A DNA stretch of 64,000 nucleotides from Scortum barcoo (GCA_023238725.1 CM041540.1:38501-102500); one strand, 5' to 3'. Shown: positions 22,148 through 34,535, counted from the stretch's first letter. Program-made: numbers and translations. Notes: generated by a model not told the origin, from the letters alone.

Positions 22148-25100
22148 TTCTGAGTCCAAACTATGCTAGATCACTGTTGGATTTGCTGTTTTAATTTTTT
22201 TGTCAGCTGTTCTGTGGACTAAACTGACTTACAGATTTGCAGGTTATTTATTAAGGTTGAAGATGAAGTGAAAAAAAAGTCTTTGGTTCTGAGTCGTGTC
22301 GGTGTTTGGACCTGCTGTCAGGCCGAGTTAATTCAGTTTGGATCTGCAGGAGGAATCATCAGTGTTGATTTACAGATTGTATTTGTACAGATTATATTTG
22401 TTTAACACATACATATCATCATGTACTGTCACTGTCAGTATTGATCTGCATGCTGCACGTACTACATTTATTTTTATATTATATAGTCAAGTACACATGC
22501 ACATACTGTAAATAATCATCCAGTCCATGTGTGTCCATTCAATATTTATTTGCATTATTTGCACTGTTTACAACTTACAATAATACTCAGCATGTATATA
22601 CATTATTTCATTTTATTTTTATGTTTTAATGATTATTATATATATACAGTATACATAAGCACATATACACTTATATGTACATCTAGTTTCCACCCCATTT
22701 GTCCTTGTTCTTCGAATGTCTCAGGTAGAAAACATGCTATGTAAATTTGTGTTATGTTTCATGTTTCATGTTTTCTATTCAGATTCAGATTCAGATTTCC
22801 TTTATTAGTCCCACAGCGAGGGAAATTTACAGCGCAACAGCAGCGAAGACACACAGTGGGAAATAGTCAGTAAGAAATGTAAGACATGAAATAAGAATAA
22901 AATGAAATAAAAGGTAAAATAATCCAAGATAAATAATTATAACTATAACTGTAAGTAAACCTGTACATAGTACAGAGGGAGTGTGCCTGAGAGTATACAT
23001 ATGAGAAGTATATATAATATCTCAGGGAGTGCAAAAGATAGTGAAATAGTGTTGAATAATGAACAGAAGTGTATTGTTGTTGCACAGTTTATTGTTTATT
23101 GTCTATTAACTGCAGACTAGCGGGCATTTTGTTTGTTGTGTAGTCTGACAGCAGCAGCAGCAGGAGGAAGGACCTGCGGTACCTCTCCTTCACACAGCGT
23201 GGATGGAGCAGCCGCTCACTGAAGGAGCTGCCCAGAGCTGTCAGAGTGTCTGTCCTGTAGAGGGGGGACGTGTTGTTTATTTGTTTCAACAGGGATGCGA
23301 CAGCTTAGCCATCATCCTCCTGTTTCCCACCACCTCCACTGAGTCCAGGGACTCAGTAATAAGCACCACAGTCAGTGGTGTTAATGTGACTGTGACTAAT
23401 GTCTGACTAATGTTGACTTTGTTGAACACAGATTTAATAACCGCCTTTCATTAGAAGGTTTGATGATGTTTGATTTTGTTCATTTTGTTCAGACGTGTGA
23501 TTGTCCGTCTCACTGGGTTTGTGTTTAAATAACTTTCAGCTTCATGTTAAAGTTAAAAGCTGCTGCTGAAATAAATGAGCCTCAATAAACTCTTTCAGGT
23601 ATTTGACACCAAAAAGAAAGACTCACAAAGAAAAACACCTTCTGACCTCATTAATTGTTAATGAGTGACACTGAGTGTTACCTGGGCCCAGATGATCACC
23701 TCCAGGTGAGTCCTGGTCTCATAGTCCAGAGGTTTGTTCAGAACTACCTTCCCACTGTTAGGCAGATCGATCCTGAAGCTCGCCGCGTCACGCTGCAGGT
23801 TACAGGAAACAGGTGAGAGGAAACAGGTGACAGAAAACAGGAAACAAGTGAGATGTACAGGTAACGGGAAACAGGTGACAGGAAACAAGTGACAAGTGAG
23901 AGGAAACAGGTAACAGGTGAGAGGAAACAGGTGAATTCATAAAGACAAACAGGACATGGACAAAAGTATGTGACACACTTGTACTCCATCTTACCGATGA
24001 TTGATCGATGATATAACTGATCATGTCTCCGTCGTTATCGACTGCCTTCACAGTGAAGACAACAGAGTTCACTGCTGTCAGCTGCAGAAACAAACATTTT
24101 CATGTGTTTCGTTTCATACTTTTTTATCGATATTACTAACAGCACTCTCAGAATAATCACAGTTTTATTATAATAAAATAGATTATATTTATCACCAAGA
24201 GCTGACGTGTTGCTGTGTGCACAAAACCTGGTTGATAGAAATGATTTCACTAATTTGGTGTGCAAGAAAAAAGTACACAATAAAAGATGGAAACAAAATA
24301 AAAAACAAGCTGTTTTGTGCTGTTTTACATTTTATCTTCAGGTCTTCAAACTTTTTCATGTTTCACGTCTTACCTCACTGATGGTGAACGGTTTAATCGT
24401 CTCCTCCACAAAGTTCGGTCTGTTGTCGTTTTCATTCACAATCTCCACCAGAATGCGATACTGACTCTGAGGAAACAAACAAACTTTACTTCCTGCTGAG
24501 GACACTTTTATTATCTGCTGTTCGACAGGTAACCTACCTGCATGACATCACCCTCATAACAGGTCAGCTGTGCTATCAGCACCGGCCCCTGAACCTGCAA
24601 ACAAATGTCACCTCACTGAGTGAAATATTTACTGCGCATCATCCAGGTGAGATGTGTTTAAACTACAGGTGTACTGAGAAGTGTTTAAACTGCAGGTGTA
24701 CCTCCAGCTGAGATATTTTTGAACTACAGGTGTACCTGTGCCTTACAGGTAAAAAGGCGTACCTCCCGGTCGAGGACTCTGGATGCGGAGGTATTCAGCC
24801 TAATGGTTCGACCCTCTAAGTAGAACCACTCGGCGTTGAGGCCGGTCAGACAGAGCCGGATGGTGATGGTTCCTGGTTCTCCGCTGATACTCAGGTTGGA
24901 GATGAACTCACCTGTTGGACTGTTTTCTCGCACTGATGCAAAGATGTCCGACCCCCCCAGACAGAGATTGGCTGAGGAACAAACAGAGGAACAAACAGTC
25001 CCATCAGTTATTATTTACTGAAATGTGTCTGCTGCTGCTAGCTGTGACTGTGAGTCTGGTTTAATCTGATCAGACAGTTTCTGATTTAAGTGACCATTTC

Positions 25101-25710
25101 ATTCAGTGTTTGCAACTAAAGCTCAAACAATTTGCTGATTAATCAGTCAGTTGATAAAATATTTAATGAGCCACAATTCTGATAAGATTAATCTTTTTTA
25201 ATCAAAACTTCCAACCTCCAACCCTCTAACCCTAACCCTCTGTTTCAGACGTCCTGTTGTGGCTCTTTACACTGAATATCTTTGGACAGAAACAGGAATA
25301 AGCTCTGTAGATGTTTAATAGACTAAAGGATTGATTAGTACACAGATGCAGTGTTAGCTGCAGCTCTACCAATCTGATAGTCAGACTGCATGTCCACCTC
25401 ATTTCCTTTCATTCTTCACGGTGACCTGTTTCCTGATTGGAGGGTTATTTATCTCTAACCAATCAGCAGTTCAGTGGACGCAGACAACACACACTTCAGG
25501 TTGTTATCAGCAGTTAACTTGTTATAAGTCAACTCAAAAAAGGAGAAAATGATGATCATGTAACCTGAGGGATTCATGGAAAAGTTGAAGTGGTTGATTT
25601 ACTCTGAGAGTGTGAAAGTTCAAGGTGAATGACCTGTGCTCACCTGTAACCACATGATAGGATAACCTGACAGCCACCTGCCACAGCAGCAGCCTGCAGG
25701 GTCTCAACAT
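17791..25710 (-). CDS. cdhr5: Cadherin-related family member 5-like protein, complete fourteen-exon coding sequence
   Basis: A microvillar adhesion protein of brush-border epithelia in mammals. Exons in gene order: 25644-25710, 24763-24971, 24538-24594, 24374-24466, 23995-24081, 23682-23792, 21764-21928, 21196-21331, 20905-21011, 20629-20829, 20430-20552, 19921-19999, 19255-19451, 17791-18117. All have AG/GT borders and matching phases, giving 652 residues. An N-terminal signal sequence (MLRPCRLLLWQVAV) is followed by cadherin repeats with NENDNRP, VDNDGD, AEDGDKGIN and LNENMFPPVF calcium-site motifs. YPHFLPC and GPIRAEDGDKGIN align with human CDHR5. A membrane segment (about residues 498-519, AGGIAAMILLLFLSSVLFLL) leads into an Arg-rich stop and a Ser-rich tail. 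No mucin-type repeat region is present. The last exon (tail ending TSGVS) is the least certain part. The symbol rests on family resemblance and on neighbouring drd4. Confidence 0.85.
17955..18000 (-). repeat. Coding ATC repeat giving a poly-serine run in the cdhr5 tail
   Basis: A GAT-type microsatellite on the + strand. In the predicted last cdhr5 exon it is read as seven serines in a row (PPPSSSSSSSLSS). In the alternative frame it would be poly-isoleucine. The serine frame is the one in phase with the preceding exon. Confidence 0.7.
18118..19254 (-). other. cdhr5 last intron, nothing firmly recognised
   Basis: Intron before the tail exon. A reading frame at 18118-18200 (DDDFQNLFETQTEPKPE) looks protein-like but cannot be joined in phase to the upstream exon, so I leave it out of the model. 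Confidence 0.5.
19436..19700 (-). repeat. Degenerate ~40-bp minisatellite repeating the acceptor of the cdhr5 transmembrane exon
   Basis: Six copies of a unit built on GAACGCACCATGAGGGACT, starting at about 19436, 19475, 19518, 19556, 19616 and 19658. The first copy is the real splice acceptor and the first codons of the exon ending at 19451. Read on the - strand, each copy has pyrimidines, an AG or near-AG, then TCCCTCATGGTGCGTTC. The most distal copy (TTTCTGTCTGTAG then TCCCTCATGG) has a complete acceptor. Confidence 0.85.
19832..19873. repeat. (TG)n microsatellite in a cdhr5 intron
   Basis: About 20 TG units, 50 bases downstream (on the - strand) of the donor of the exon 19921-19999. Confidence 0.95.
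21012..21195 (-). repeat. Short intron made of tandem donor-like units, cdhr5
   Basis: This 184-base intron between two cadherin exons is largely irregular repeats of CAGGTACATGTGTCAT-type words. The true donor of the upstream exon is ACAG|GTACGTGTG. At least four further ACAGGTA or CAGGTAAAT words follow within 110 bases, so the 5' splice site is embedded in its own near copies. Confidence 0.75.
21570..21620 (-). mobile_element. Short 3' tail of a Rex1/L2-type LINE
   Basis: AGATAAGATAAAACTTTATT followed by TATCCCACATTGAGGAAATT is the mirror of the 3' end of the Rex1-like copies elsewhere in the window (compare 50541-50595 and 22790-22830). Only the last 50 bases remain, inside cdhr5 intron 7. 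Confidence 0.55.
22096..22146. repeat. (ATT)n microsatellite
   Basis: About 17 ATT units in cdhr5 intron 6. Confidence 0.95.
22786..23375 (-). mobile_element. 5'-truncated Rex1-like LINE, 3' end only
   Basis: On the - strand this runs from a GGACTCAGTGGAGGTGGTGG-like conserved 3' coding end, through the ATGGCTAAGCTGTCGCATCC region, to an AT-rich 3' UTR. It ends in CTCGCTGTGGGACTAATAAA and GAATCT repeats (+ strand TTCAGATTCAGATTCAGATT). It matches the layout of the larger Rex1 copy at 50541-52425. It lies in cdhr5 intron 6 and has no intact reading frame. Confidence 0.7.
23803..23938 (-). repeat. CACCTGTTTCCT tandem repeat forming the polypyrimidine tract of a cdhr5 acceptor
   Basis: Some ten irregular 11-13-base units of GGAAACAGGTGA on the + strand. 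In the gene direction they make a 135-base pyrimidine-rich tract ending CTGCAG at the exon 23682-23792. Expansion has lengthened the natural tract. Confidence 0.85.
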
Positions 25711-27250
25711 CTTCCTCCACCTTCACACCTCCACCTGCAGAACAGGTAAACTCCACTTTCAGCAGCTGTGTGTTCCTCATTACCTTAAAATGATGAGGTT
25801 TGACCTGAGGTGGTGTTACGGTAACAACTAACAGCTGTTATCAGTTTAAATCTTGAATGTTCTCACAGCTGTGCTAAAGGTAGTTTGCTAACAGGCTAAA
25901 TGCTACAGGGAATCTGTAAACCTGTTTAAGGATGTTTGGCACCAAACTGCAGGTTTCAGGTTCGGCCTGGTTCATTTCGTGCCGTCTGTTGTCATGGTGA
26001 CCTCATGGTGCTCAAACAACCAAAGTGACCTGAGACCAGGTGTACTGATGAAGTTTCCTCCTGTTGAAGAGATGTGATCAGTTTGTGTGTCTGTTCGCTT
26101 CTTCTAATGATGATGAAAGTCTGAATAAATTCATACATGTGTATATAAAAATCAAACATATTTAAAACAGCTCATCACTGACAGCACTGCAGTGAAGATG
26201 GAGGCGAGAACAACAACACATCCTGTCCATCCTTGGCTTTATTAAAGTTTGAAGGTTGAAAAAGAAAAATGAAAGCCACAAGACGTGGCTGCCAAATGAA
26301 GAAAAAAGAAATGTTTCTGACAGGAAACTGATGGGAATAATTGTCTGAATTTAAATCTGCAGTCAGTAAACTGAATATAGACCTGATATAAAGATAAAAC
26401 ACTAATAAATCTGCTTTTTCCTACAGATATTTTTATTGTGTTTGTAACAATTCTCATTAAACAACATATTTTATCTGTACATTTGTTTAAAACGCAGTCG
26501 AACTGTGTAGACATGAGTTTTCTTGAATGTAAACCTACAGCACATTAACCACAGTGTCCCTGACCTCCGACCTGTTTCCGACCTGTTTGTCCTCCAGCTG
26601 TTTTCATATTAAAATCTAAAATCAGACTTTGTCTCTGGATGACTCAGTGAAGCTTTGAGCTGCAGACTCTCTGTTTCATTACACACTAACTGACCAAGGG
26701 CGGGTTATACCTGATTCATATTCACAAACTAAATAACATGGCTGAAGTTTTGAGAGTTTCTCATCACATCCTTTTATGATTGAAGCGCTTTACAACAAGC
26801 ATTCAAATATTCAAAGGACTCAACATTTGACTGAAATATTCAGACGTGCGATGTTCCTGATCAACACAAATAAATCACAGACAATCCAGTTATAGTTTAA
26901 GTCATTTTAAACTCAAACCTGCTTCTCAAACATCACAGATTTTCTCTATTTTATATCACAATAAACAAGGTCACTTTGGACTCTGAGACACTGACGGACA
27001 TTTTAAAAACTAATTGATGAGAAAATAACAGAAGTTTCTAGTCCACCAGAAGAAAAATGTGGAGGTCAAAGAGGACTGACCTCAGAGCAGAACCAAACAA
27101 ATAATGAGTCATGGTTTGTTCATCAGGACGTGACCGAACTGAAAATAAGTCCAACAACACGGACGACTAATTTAACCATATAACAGGAACACAAGGTCAC
27201 TAACAACATCCCCACGGAAAGACAACAGGACGTAGTTAAATTATATCATA
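25711..27250. other. cdhr5 upstream region, no gene recognised
   Basis: AT-rich intergenic sequence that should hold the cdhr5 promoter. No TATA box, CpG-rich block or transposon is clear. Confidence 0.5.
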
Positions 27251-27254
27251 ACAT

Positions 27255-27430
27255 TAATGTTTCTTCAGGTTAAAGTTTGTTCAGGTTAAAGTTTGCTCAG
27301 GTTAAGATTAAAGTTCAGGTTTAAGTTAAAGTTCAGGTTTAAGTTAAAGCGTAAGTTGAAGTTTGTTCAGGTTTAAGTTAAAGTTAAAGTTCAGGTTTAA
27401 GTTAGAGTTAAAGTTTAGGTTTAAGCTGAG
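27255..27430. repeat. Irregular GTTAAAGTTCAGGTTTAA minisatellite
   Basis: About ten degenerate units of AAGTTCAGGTTTAAGTTA, 12-18 bases each, upstream of cdhr5. Confidence 0.85.
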
Positions 27431-28548
27431 GCAGTTTGAGTCTAGCTAACAGCCTTTGTTGGGGTTCGGGTTAGCCTTTTTTGCTCGTCAGTCTCTCAGT
27501 CTTTGTGTTTGCTTTTTGTTGTGATGTAAGCTGACTCAGAAAAGGTTTCATGGACATTTTCAGTAGATCTCAGTGAAACTCGTCAAAGATTTAAAGCCTG
27601 TTTAACCAGCAGAAGTTTTAATAACTGATGCTGATGACTGTTTTCACTCCATTAAACACTAAGAATTCACCTGTTGACCTCCATGAAAACACACACGTAT
27701 GTAATCACATACAGACCACTAACCTTTCTCCTCTGCTGGTCTGCAGGCCGTCGGTATCGCTCAGCCTCACGTTGTCATCGCTTCATGTTTTCAGCTGCAG
27801 AGTTTATTGTTAAGCTTTTTCCCTCAGAGAAACAGAGACCGGCCTGTCGCTGTGTCAGTGTGTGCGTGTGTGTGTGTGTGTGTGAGAGAGAGAGCCTTAG
27901 CTGACGGCTTACAGAGCATTAATGAGCAGGATAAGTAGGCCAACATGCTACAGGACTTTAAGCCAACAGGAGGCCTGTTAGTTGGACCTGCTGCTGCTCA
28001 CACGCTGTGACTATTATCACAGGAAGTATTTAGAAATACTAATACTATACTAATACTGCATTGTAAAATAAGTCCTGGTTTCACAGTCACTAACTTATGT
28101 ACTTTTAACTGATTAGATGTTTTTACAGGACTTCATGTAATAATAATAATAATAATAATAACAAAAATAAGAATAATAACAATAAAGATACAGGAAGTGT
28201 TGGTAGGTACCTCTGGGCTCCAGCAGGGGGAGTCACACTCCCCTTCTCAAAGAAACACAGAGTGAAGGTGAAAGCGTCATCCGTCACTGTTTGTATACTA
28301 AGGAATGACACATTATCAGTAAAATATACAAATACTAATAGGAAAAGTACTCATTGTGCAGAAAGAAGCCTTACAGAGTGTGCAGAGTGCATATTGTTGT
28401 TTACATTATCTACATTAGATTCATCTTTACTGAGTTACTGTACTGAGAAAACAAAATGTTCGTATGAACAGAGGAGATGTGGAAGTGAGGACTCGACATG
28501 AGGTAAAGAGACAGACAGACATGATTCTTACTTATTGATCTCTTTATG
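27431..28548. other. Intergenic region with microsatellites, no gene recognised
   Basis: Contains a (GT)n run at 27863-27883, a (TAA)n run at 28138-28160 and (AC)-poor unique sequence. No conserved frame. Confidence 0.5.
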
Positions 28549-31500
28549 AAGTTTTTTTTTTTCAAACATATTTTTATTGAACTTTTTTGCAAAGCAGGTG
28601 CGACAGGACAATGTAAAACATAGGACTAACAATAGTACAAAGCATACAGACAATTAAACCCCAGAGAGGGGAAAATAAAAAATAAATAAACAAATAAATA
28701 AAATAAATAAATAAATATAAATAAATAAAAGTTCAGGGAATTCAAAGAGAGACAACATATCATATCAAACTATAGCTCTACAACTATAGCTCTACATGTT
28801 TTTCCCAGGCCAGATTGATAAGCCCTGAAATAGATCCAAGGTCTGGTAAAATAAAAAGGGTTTTCCCTTCAATGCTTTAGAGAAAGCTTCAAATGGGACG
28901 ATACTAGACACAGTTTGTTTCCACTGATTGAGAGTGGGAGCTTTATCAGAAATCCATAAGACCAGGATACATTTCCGGGCACAGTGCAGTAGAATGTGCA
29001 AAAGGTCTCCGTTGCGCAAATCATCGGGTAACTCATCATTTAGTCCCAGCAGACAAGTCCTTGGCAGGTCAGATGTAGATGGCGCTTGAAAATTATATTA
29101 AACTGTTGAATAATTATACTCCAAAATTGCTGGACATAAGGGCAACTCCACAAGCAATTAATAAATGATCCGACAGCAGACTGACATTTAGTACAAAATT
29201 CTGACAGATTTGGGTTTATTCTATATCTGGCTTCAGGAGTGATATAGAGCCTATGCAGAATTTAATTGCCTCTCCCGGGCAGAGTTAGACACCAGAACCT
29301 TGGAGGGCTGGCCACACAAGGCATCCCAGTCCCCAGGTTTTATTGTACCCACATCAGATTCCCATCTGCCCTTTACTTTACCAGAATTATCAATCTTGAA
29401 ATTACTGAGGGTCCTATAAAGAGTCTGAGTAAAAGATTTGTTGCATATTATTAACCAGTAGGGATTCTATAGGAGAAATAACCAGCCTTCCATTAAAATC
29501 TTTCAAATTACACAGAATAAAGTTTCAAACTTGTATGAATTTTAAAGAAATCCTTATTGGTGACTTATTGGTTGGAATGTGAGGATTGAGCCTCACCGAA
29601 CCATGTCCCCAACAACTTTGATACCCTTGTGCTTCCAGTCAGGGAGGCCAGCCAGAAGTTCAGGTTGGAAGTCCAGGTTCTCATGAATAGGAGTAAGCAA
29701 AGAAAAACAGTTGCTGTACCCTTCCAATTTCCTGACTTTATGCCAAATGATTAACCATCCATCCATCCATCCATTTTCATCCGCTTGGTCCGGGACCGGG
29801 TCGCGGAGGCAGCAGTCTGAGCAGAGATGCCCAGACTTCCCTCACCCCAGACACTTCCTCCAGCTCTTCCGGGGGATCCCAGAGGCGTTCCCAGGCCAGC
29901 CGAGAGACATAGTCTCTCCAGCGTGTCCTGGGTCTTCCACGGGGCCTTCTCCCGGTGGGACACACCTGGAACACCTCCCTAGGGAGGCGTCCAGGGGGCA
30001 TCCGAAATAGATGCCCAAGCCACCTCAGCTGACTCCTCTCGATGTGAAGGAGCAGCGGCTCTACTCCGAGCTCCTCCCGAGTGACCGAGCTTCTCACCCT
30101 ATCTCTAAGGGAGCGCCCAGCCACCCTGCGGAGGAAACTCATTTCGGCCGCTTGTATCCATGATCTTGTCCTTTCGGTCATTACCCAAAGTTCATGACCA
30201 TAGGTGAGGGTGGGAAGCGTAGATTGACCGGTAAATCGAGAGCTTCGCCTTTCGACTCAGCTCCTTCTTCACCACGACGGTCCGGTACACCGACCGCATA
30301 ACTGCGGACGCTGCACCAATCCGCCTGTCAATCTCACGCTCCATCTTTCCCTCACTCGTGAACAAGACCCCGAGATACTTGAACTCCTCCACTTGAGGCA
30401 GGACCTCTCCACCCACCCGGAGAGGGCACGCCACCCTTTTCCGGTCGAGAACCATGGCCTCGGATTTGGAGGTGCTGATTCTCATCCCAGCCGCTTCACA
30501 CTCGGCTGCAAACCGCTCCAGCACATGCTGAAGGTCCTGGCTTGAAGAAGCCAACAGGACAACATCATCTGCAAAAAGCAGAGATGAAATCCTGTGGTTC
30601 CCAAACCGGACTCCCTCCGGCCCCTGGCTACGCCTAGAAATCCTGTCCATAAAGATTATGAACAGGACCGGTGACAAAGGGCAGCCCTGCCGGAGTCCAA
30701 CATGTACTGGGAAACAGGTCTGACTTACTGCCGGCAATGCGAACCAAGCTCCTGCTCCGGTCGTACAGAGACCGAACAGCCCTTAGCAAAGGCCCCGGAC
30801 CCCATACTCGCGGAGCACTCCCCACAGAATACCACGAGGGACACGGTCGAATGCCTTCTCCAGATCCACAAAGCACATGTGGACTGGTTGGGCAAACTCC
30901 CATAAACCCTCAAGCACCCTGTGGAGGGTATATAGAGCTGGTCCACTGTTCCACGACCAGGACGAAAACCGCATTGTTCCTCCTGAATCCAAGGGTCGAC
31001 TATAGGCCGAATTCTCCTCTCCAGTACCCTGGCGTAGACCTTCCCGGGGAGGCTGAGAAGTGTGATCCCTCTGTAGTTGGAACACACTCTCCGGTCCCCC
31101 TTTTTAAACCCCAGAGGGACCACCACCCCAGTTTGCCACTCCAGAGGTACTGTCCCCAACCTCCATGCAATGTTGCAGAGGCGTGTCAGCCAAGACAGCC
31201 CCACAACATCCAGAGACTTGAGGTACTCAGGGCGGATCTCATCCACCCCAGGCGCCTTGCCACCAAGGAGCTTACGAACTACCTCAGTGACTTCGGCTTG
31301 GGTGATGGACGAGTCCACCTCAGAGTCCCCAGCCTCCTGCTTCCTCACTTGGAAGGCAAGTCGGTGGGATTGAGGAGATCCTCGAAGTATTTCTTCCACC
31401 GTCCGACAATGTCCTCAGTTGAGGTCAACAGCTCCCCACCCGCACTGTAAACAGTGTTGGCAGAGTACTGCTTCCCCCTTCTGAGGCGCCGGACGGTTTG

Positions 31501-34500
31501 CCAGAATCTCTCGAGGCCGACCGATAGTCCTCCTCCATGGCCTCACCGAACTCCTCCCAGACCCGAGTTTTTGCCTCCAGGACCGTCCGGGCTGCGGCTT
31601 GCTTGGCCTGCCGGTACCTGTCAACTGCGTCAGGAGTCCCACAGGCCAACATGGTCCGATAGGGACTCCTTCTTCAGCCTGACGGCATCCCTTACTTCCG
31701 GTGTCCACCACCGGGTTCGGGGATTGCCACCACGACAGGCACCAGAGACCTTGCGTCCACAACTTCAAACTGCCGCGTCGACAATGGAGGCAGAGAACAT
31801 GGTCCACTCGGACTCAATGTCCCCAGCCTCCCTCGGAATCTGTGAGAAGCTCTTCCGGAGGTGGGAGTTGAAGACCTCCCTGACAGAGGGCTCGGCCAGA
31901 CGTTCCCAACAGACCCTCACAATACGTTTGGGTCTGCCAGGTCTGTCCAACTTCCTCCTCTGCCAGCGGATCCAACTCACCACCAGGTGGTGATCGGTTG
32001 ACAGCTCAGCCCTCTCTCTTTACCCGAGTGTCCAAGACATATGGCCGGAGATCAGATGAAAGCGACAACAAAAGTCGATCATCCTCGACCTCCGGCCTAG
32101 GGTGTCCTGGTGCCACGTGCACTGATGGACACCCTTATGCTTGAAACATGGTGTTCGTTATGGACAAACTGTGACTAGCACAGAAGTCCAATAACAGAAC
32201 ACCGCTCGGGTTCAGATCGGGGAGGCCGTTCCTCCCGATCACGCCCCTCCAGGTATCACTGTCGCTACCCACATGAGCGTTGAAGTCCCCCAGTAGAACA
32301 ATGGAGTCCCCAGTCGGAGCACTATCAAGTACCCCTCCCAGGGACTCCAAGAAGGCCGGGTACTCTGTACTGCTGTTCGGCCCGTAGGCACAAACAACAG
32401 CAAGAGACCTATCCCCAACCCGAAGGCGCAGGGAAGCGACCCTCTCGTTCACCGGGGTGAACTCCAACACGTGGCGGCTGAGCTGGGGAGCTATAAGCAA
32501 GCCCACACCAGCTCGCCGCCCAGCTCACCCTGGGCAACTCCAGAGTAGTGGAGGGTCCAGCCCCTCTCAAGGAGCTGGGTTCCAGAGCCCAAGCTATGCG
32601 TGGAGGTGAGCCCGACTATCTCTAGCCGGTACCTCTCAACCTCCCGCACAAGCTCAGGCTCCTTCCCCCCCAGCGAGGTGACATTCCATGTCCCTATTGC
32701 CAGAGTTTTGGTCCAGGGATTGGGTCGTCGAGGCCCCCTGCCACGACTGCTACCCAAACCACATTGCACCGGCCCCTCATGGACCTTCCTGCGGGTGGTG
32801 AGCCTACTGGAAGGCGGGCCCACGTCGCCATTTCAGGGCTGAGCCCGGCCGGGTCCCGTGGGCAAAGACCCGGCCACCAGGCGTGGCTTCGCCTGCTGAG
32901 CCCCAACTAACCCCAGGCCTGGCTCCAGGGTGGGGCCCCGGTAATGCCAATCCGGGCGACGTAACGGTCCTTGATATTCTTCTTTTCATGATGGGCTTGT
33001 GAACCGCTCTTAGTCTGGCCCGTCACCTAGGACCTGTTTGCCATGGGAGACCCTACCAGGGGCGTAATGCCCCCGACAACATAGCTCCTAGGATCATTCG
33101 GGCACACAAACCCCTCCACCACAGTAAGGTGGCGGTTCAAGGAGGGGCAAATGATTAACATATTCTTTAAAAGCACATTGTCTTTTACTAGTGTTGCAAC
33201 CCTACCAGGAGAGATATATAATAAATTCTAAAAGGGTGTCCTACCTAGAGAGGCTGATTTGCAACTGAGCCAGACTGAATCAGGGTCATTTATGAACCAT
33301 TCCTAAAGAAACTTGAACTGTGCAGCCCACAAGTAAAAAGGAAATCATGGTGCTGCTAAGCCACCATTTTTAACAGGTAGGCAGATAAAACTGTATCTTA
33401 ACCTGGGTCTCTTCTCGCCAAATAAATGATATAATAGCACTATTTAATTTGGCAAAAAAGTTCCTTGACAATATAACTGGCAACATCTGAAAGAAATACA
33501 GGAGGCGTGGGAGGATGTTCATTTTGATCAAATGAATACGACCCAAAAGGGACAGGGGCAGGCTGTACCATCTATCAAGGTCTTGTTTTATTTTTTGCAA
33601 GAGAGGGGCCATATTTAACTAAATCTTTGAAACACTGCGAGACTGTTATACCAAGATATAAGAATCCTGCTGGAGACCAGCGAAAAGGGTGTGAGATGTT
33701 TTGGATCCAATGTTTGTGAGCAACGGAGAGGCATAGCTTTACTCTTAGAAAAATGTATTTTATAACTGGAAAAAGAGCCATATTTATTAATTGGGTCTAT
33801 CAATTTAGGGATAGAATGTCTAGGGGAGCTTTAAAAGATCAAAACATCATCAGCGTACAACAAACTTTTATGTTCAAGATTATTTAAAGAGATTCCTTTA
33901 ATAGTAGTGTCTTGTCTAATGGTGGCGGCTAAAGGCTCCATAGCCAGTGGGCTCAAGGGGCAGCCCTGCCTAGTACCCCTTTCAATATTAAAATTATTAG
34001 ACCTGAGCCCATTTGTAATTACAGCTGAAAGGGGCAATGTATGTCTGTAATGTATAAGCAATCCGAATCCATTTAATAAAAACCTCCCCTAGGCTGAATT
34101 TTTGGAGTGTGAAAAATAGGTAGGGCCATTCCAGCCTGTCAAACACTTTCTCTGCATCAAGAGAAATGACTAGAGCTTCTGCACTGTACAAGGAAGAGTG
34201 CTGAATAATGTTAAGGAGACGTCTCACATTATGTGAAGAAAACCTTCCACGTATAAAACCAGTCTGGTCGTTATCAATAACATAGGGGAGAACATTTTCC
34301 AACCATAAGGCTAGGATCTTTGCGAGAAGCTTCAAATCCAAATTTTAAACTGATATAGGCCTATATGAAGAGCACTCTTCAGATGATTTCCCCTTTTTTA
34401 GTACCAGGGAGATATTAGCCTCCATAAGAGAAGGAGGAAGAGCCCCAGCCGCAAATGAGGACTGCAGCATCTCAAGTAAAGGATTGACTACGGTATTGTT

Positions 34501-34535
34501 AAACTTTTTATAAAATTCTGTGTTGAATCCATCCA
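28549..34535 (-). mobile_element. L1-type LINE, 5'-truncated and split by a Rex3-type insertion
   Basis: Segments 28549-29743 and 33160-34535 form one element. The 5' piece encodes reverse-transcriptase blocks in order: FNTEFYKKF and SLVLKKGK near 34390-34530, DNDQTGFIRGR and LDAEKVFDRLEWPYLF near 34140-34290, GTRQGCPLSPL and LLYADDVLIF near 33840-33980, then RIHLIKMNILPRLLYFFQ near 33500. The 3' piece gives the C-terminal CILVLWISDKAPT region near 28950. It ends with AATAAAAATATG and a run of A (TTTTTTTTTTTT at 28549-28561 on +). Stops and frameshifts make it inactive. The Rex3-type element at 29756-33147 sits inside with a 12-bp duplication. The L1/Tx1 clade is inferred from LDAEKVFD. Confidence 0.85.
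29756..33147 (-). mobile_element. Near-full-length Rex3-type (RTE clade) LINE with target-site duplication
   Basis: 3392 bp flanked by CAAATGATTAAC at 29744-29755 and 33148-33159. In the - direction there is a GC-rich 5' region. An apurinic endonuclease domain follows (IGTWNVTSLGGKEPELV, GLTSTHSLGSGTQLLERGW, VVCAYGPNSSTEYPAFL, LLGDFNAHVGS near 32240-32720). A reverse transcriptase comes next (EIRPEYLKSLDV, NYRGITLLSLPGKVYARVL, QCGFRPGRGT, FVDLEKAFDRVPR, RQGCPLSPVLFIIFMDRI, LLFADDVVLLASS, FKYLGVLFT near 30230-31400). The C-terminal region ends RRVAGRSLRDRVRSS. The 3' end is (GGAT)n, given in the literature for Rex3 as GATG repeats. Several frameshifts break the single open frame. The family name rests on the tail and on recognition from memory. 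Confidence 0.85.

Noticed and set aside
30671..31450. 259-codon + strand open frame
   Set aside because: Antisense shadow of the Rex3-type reverse transcriptase; no domain resemblance.
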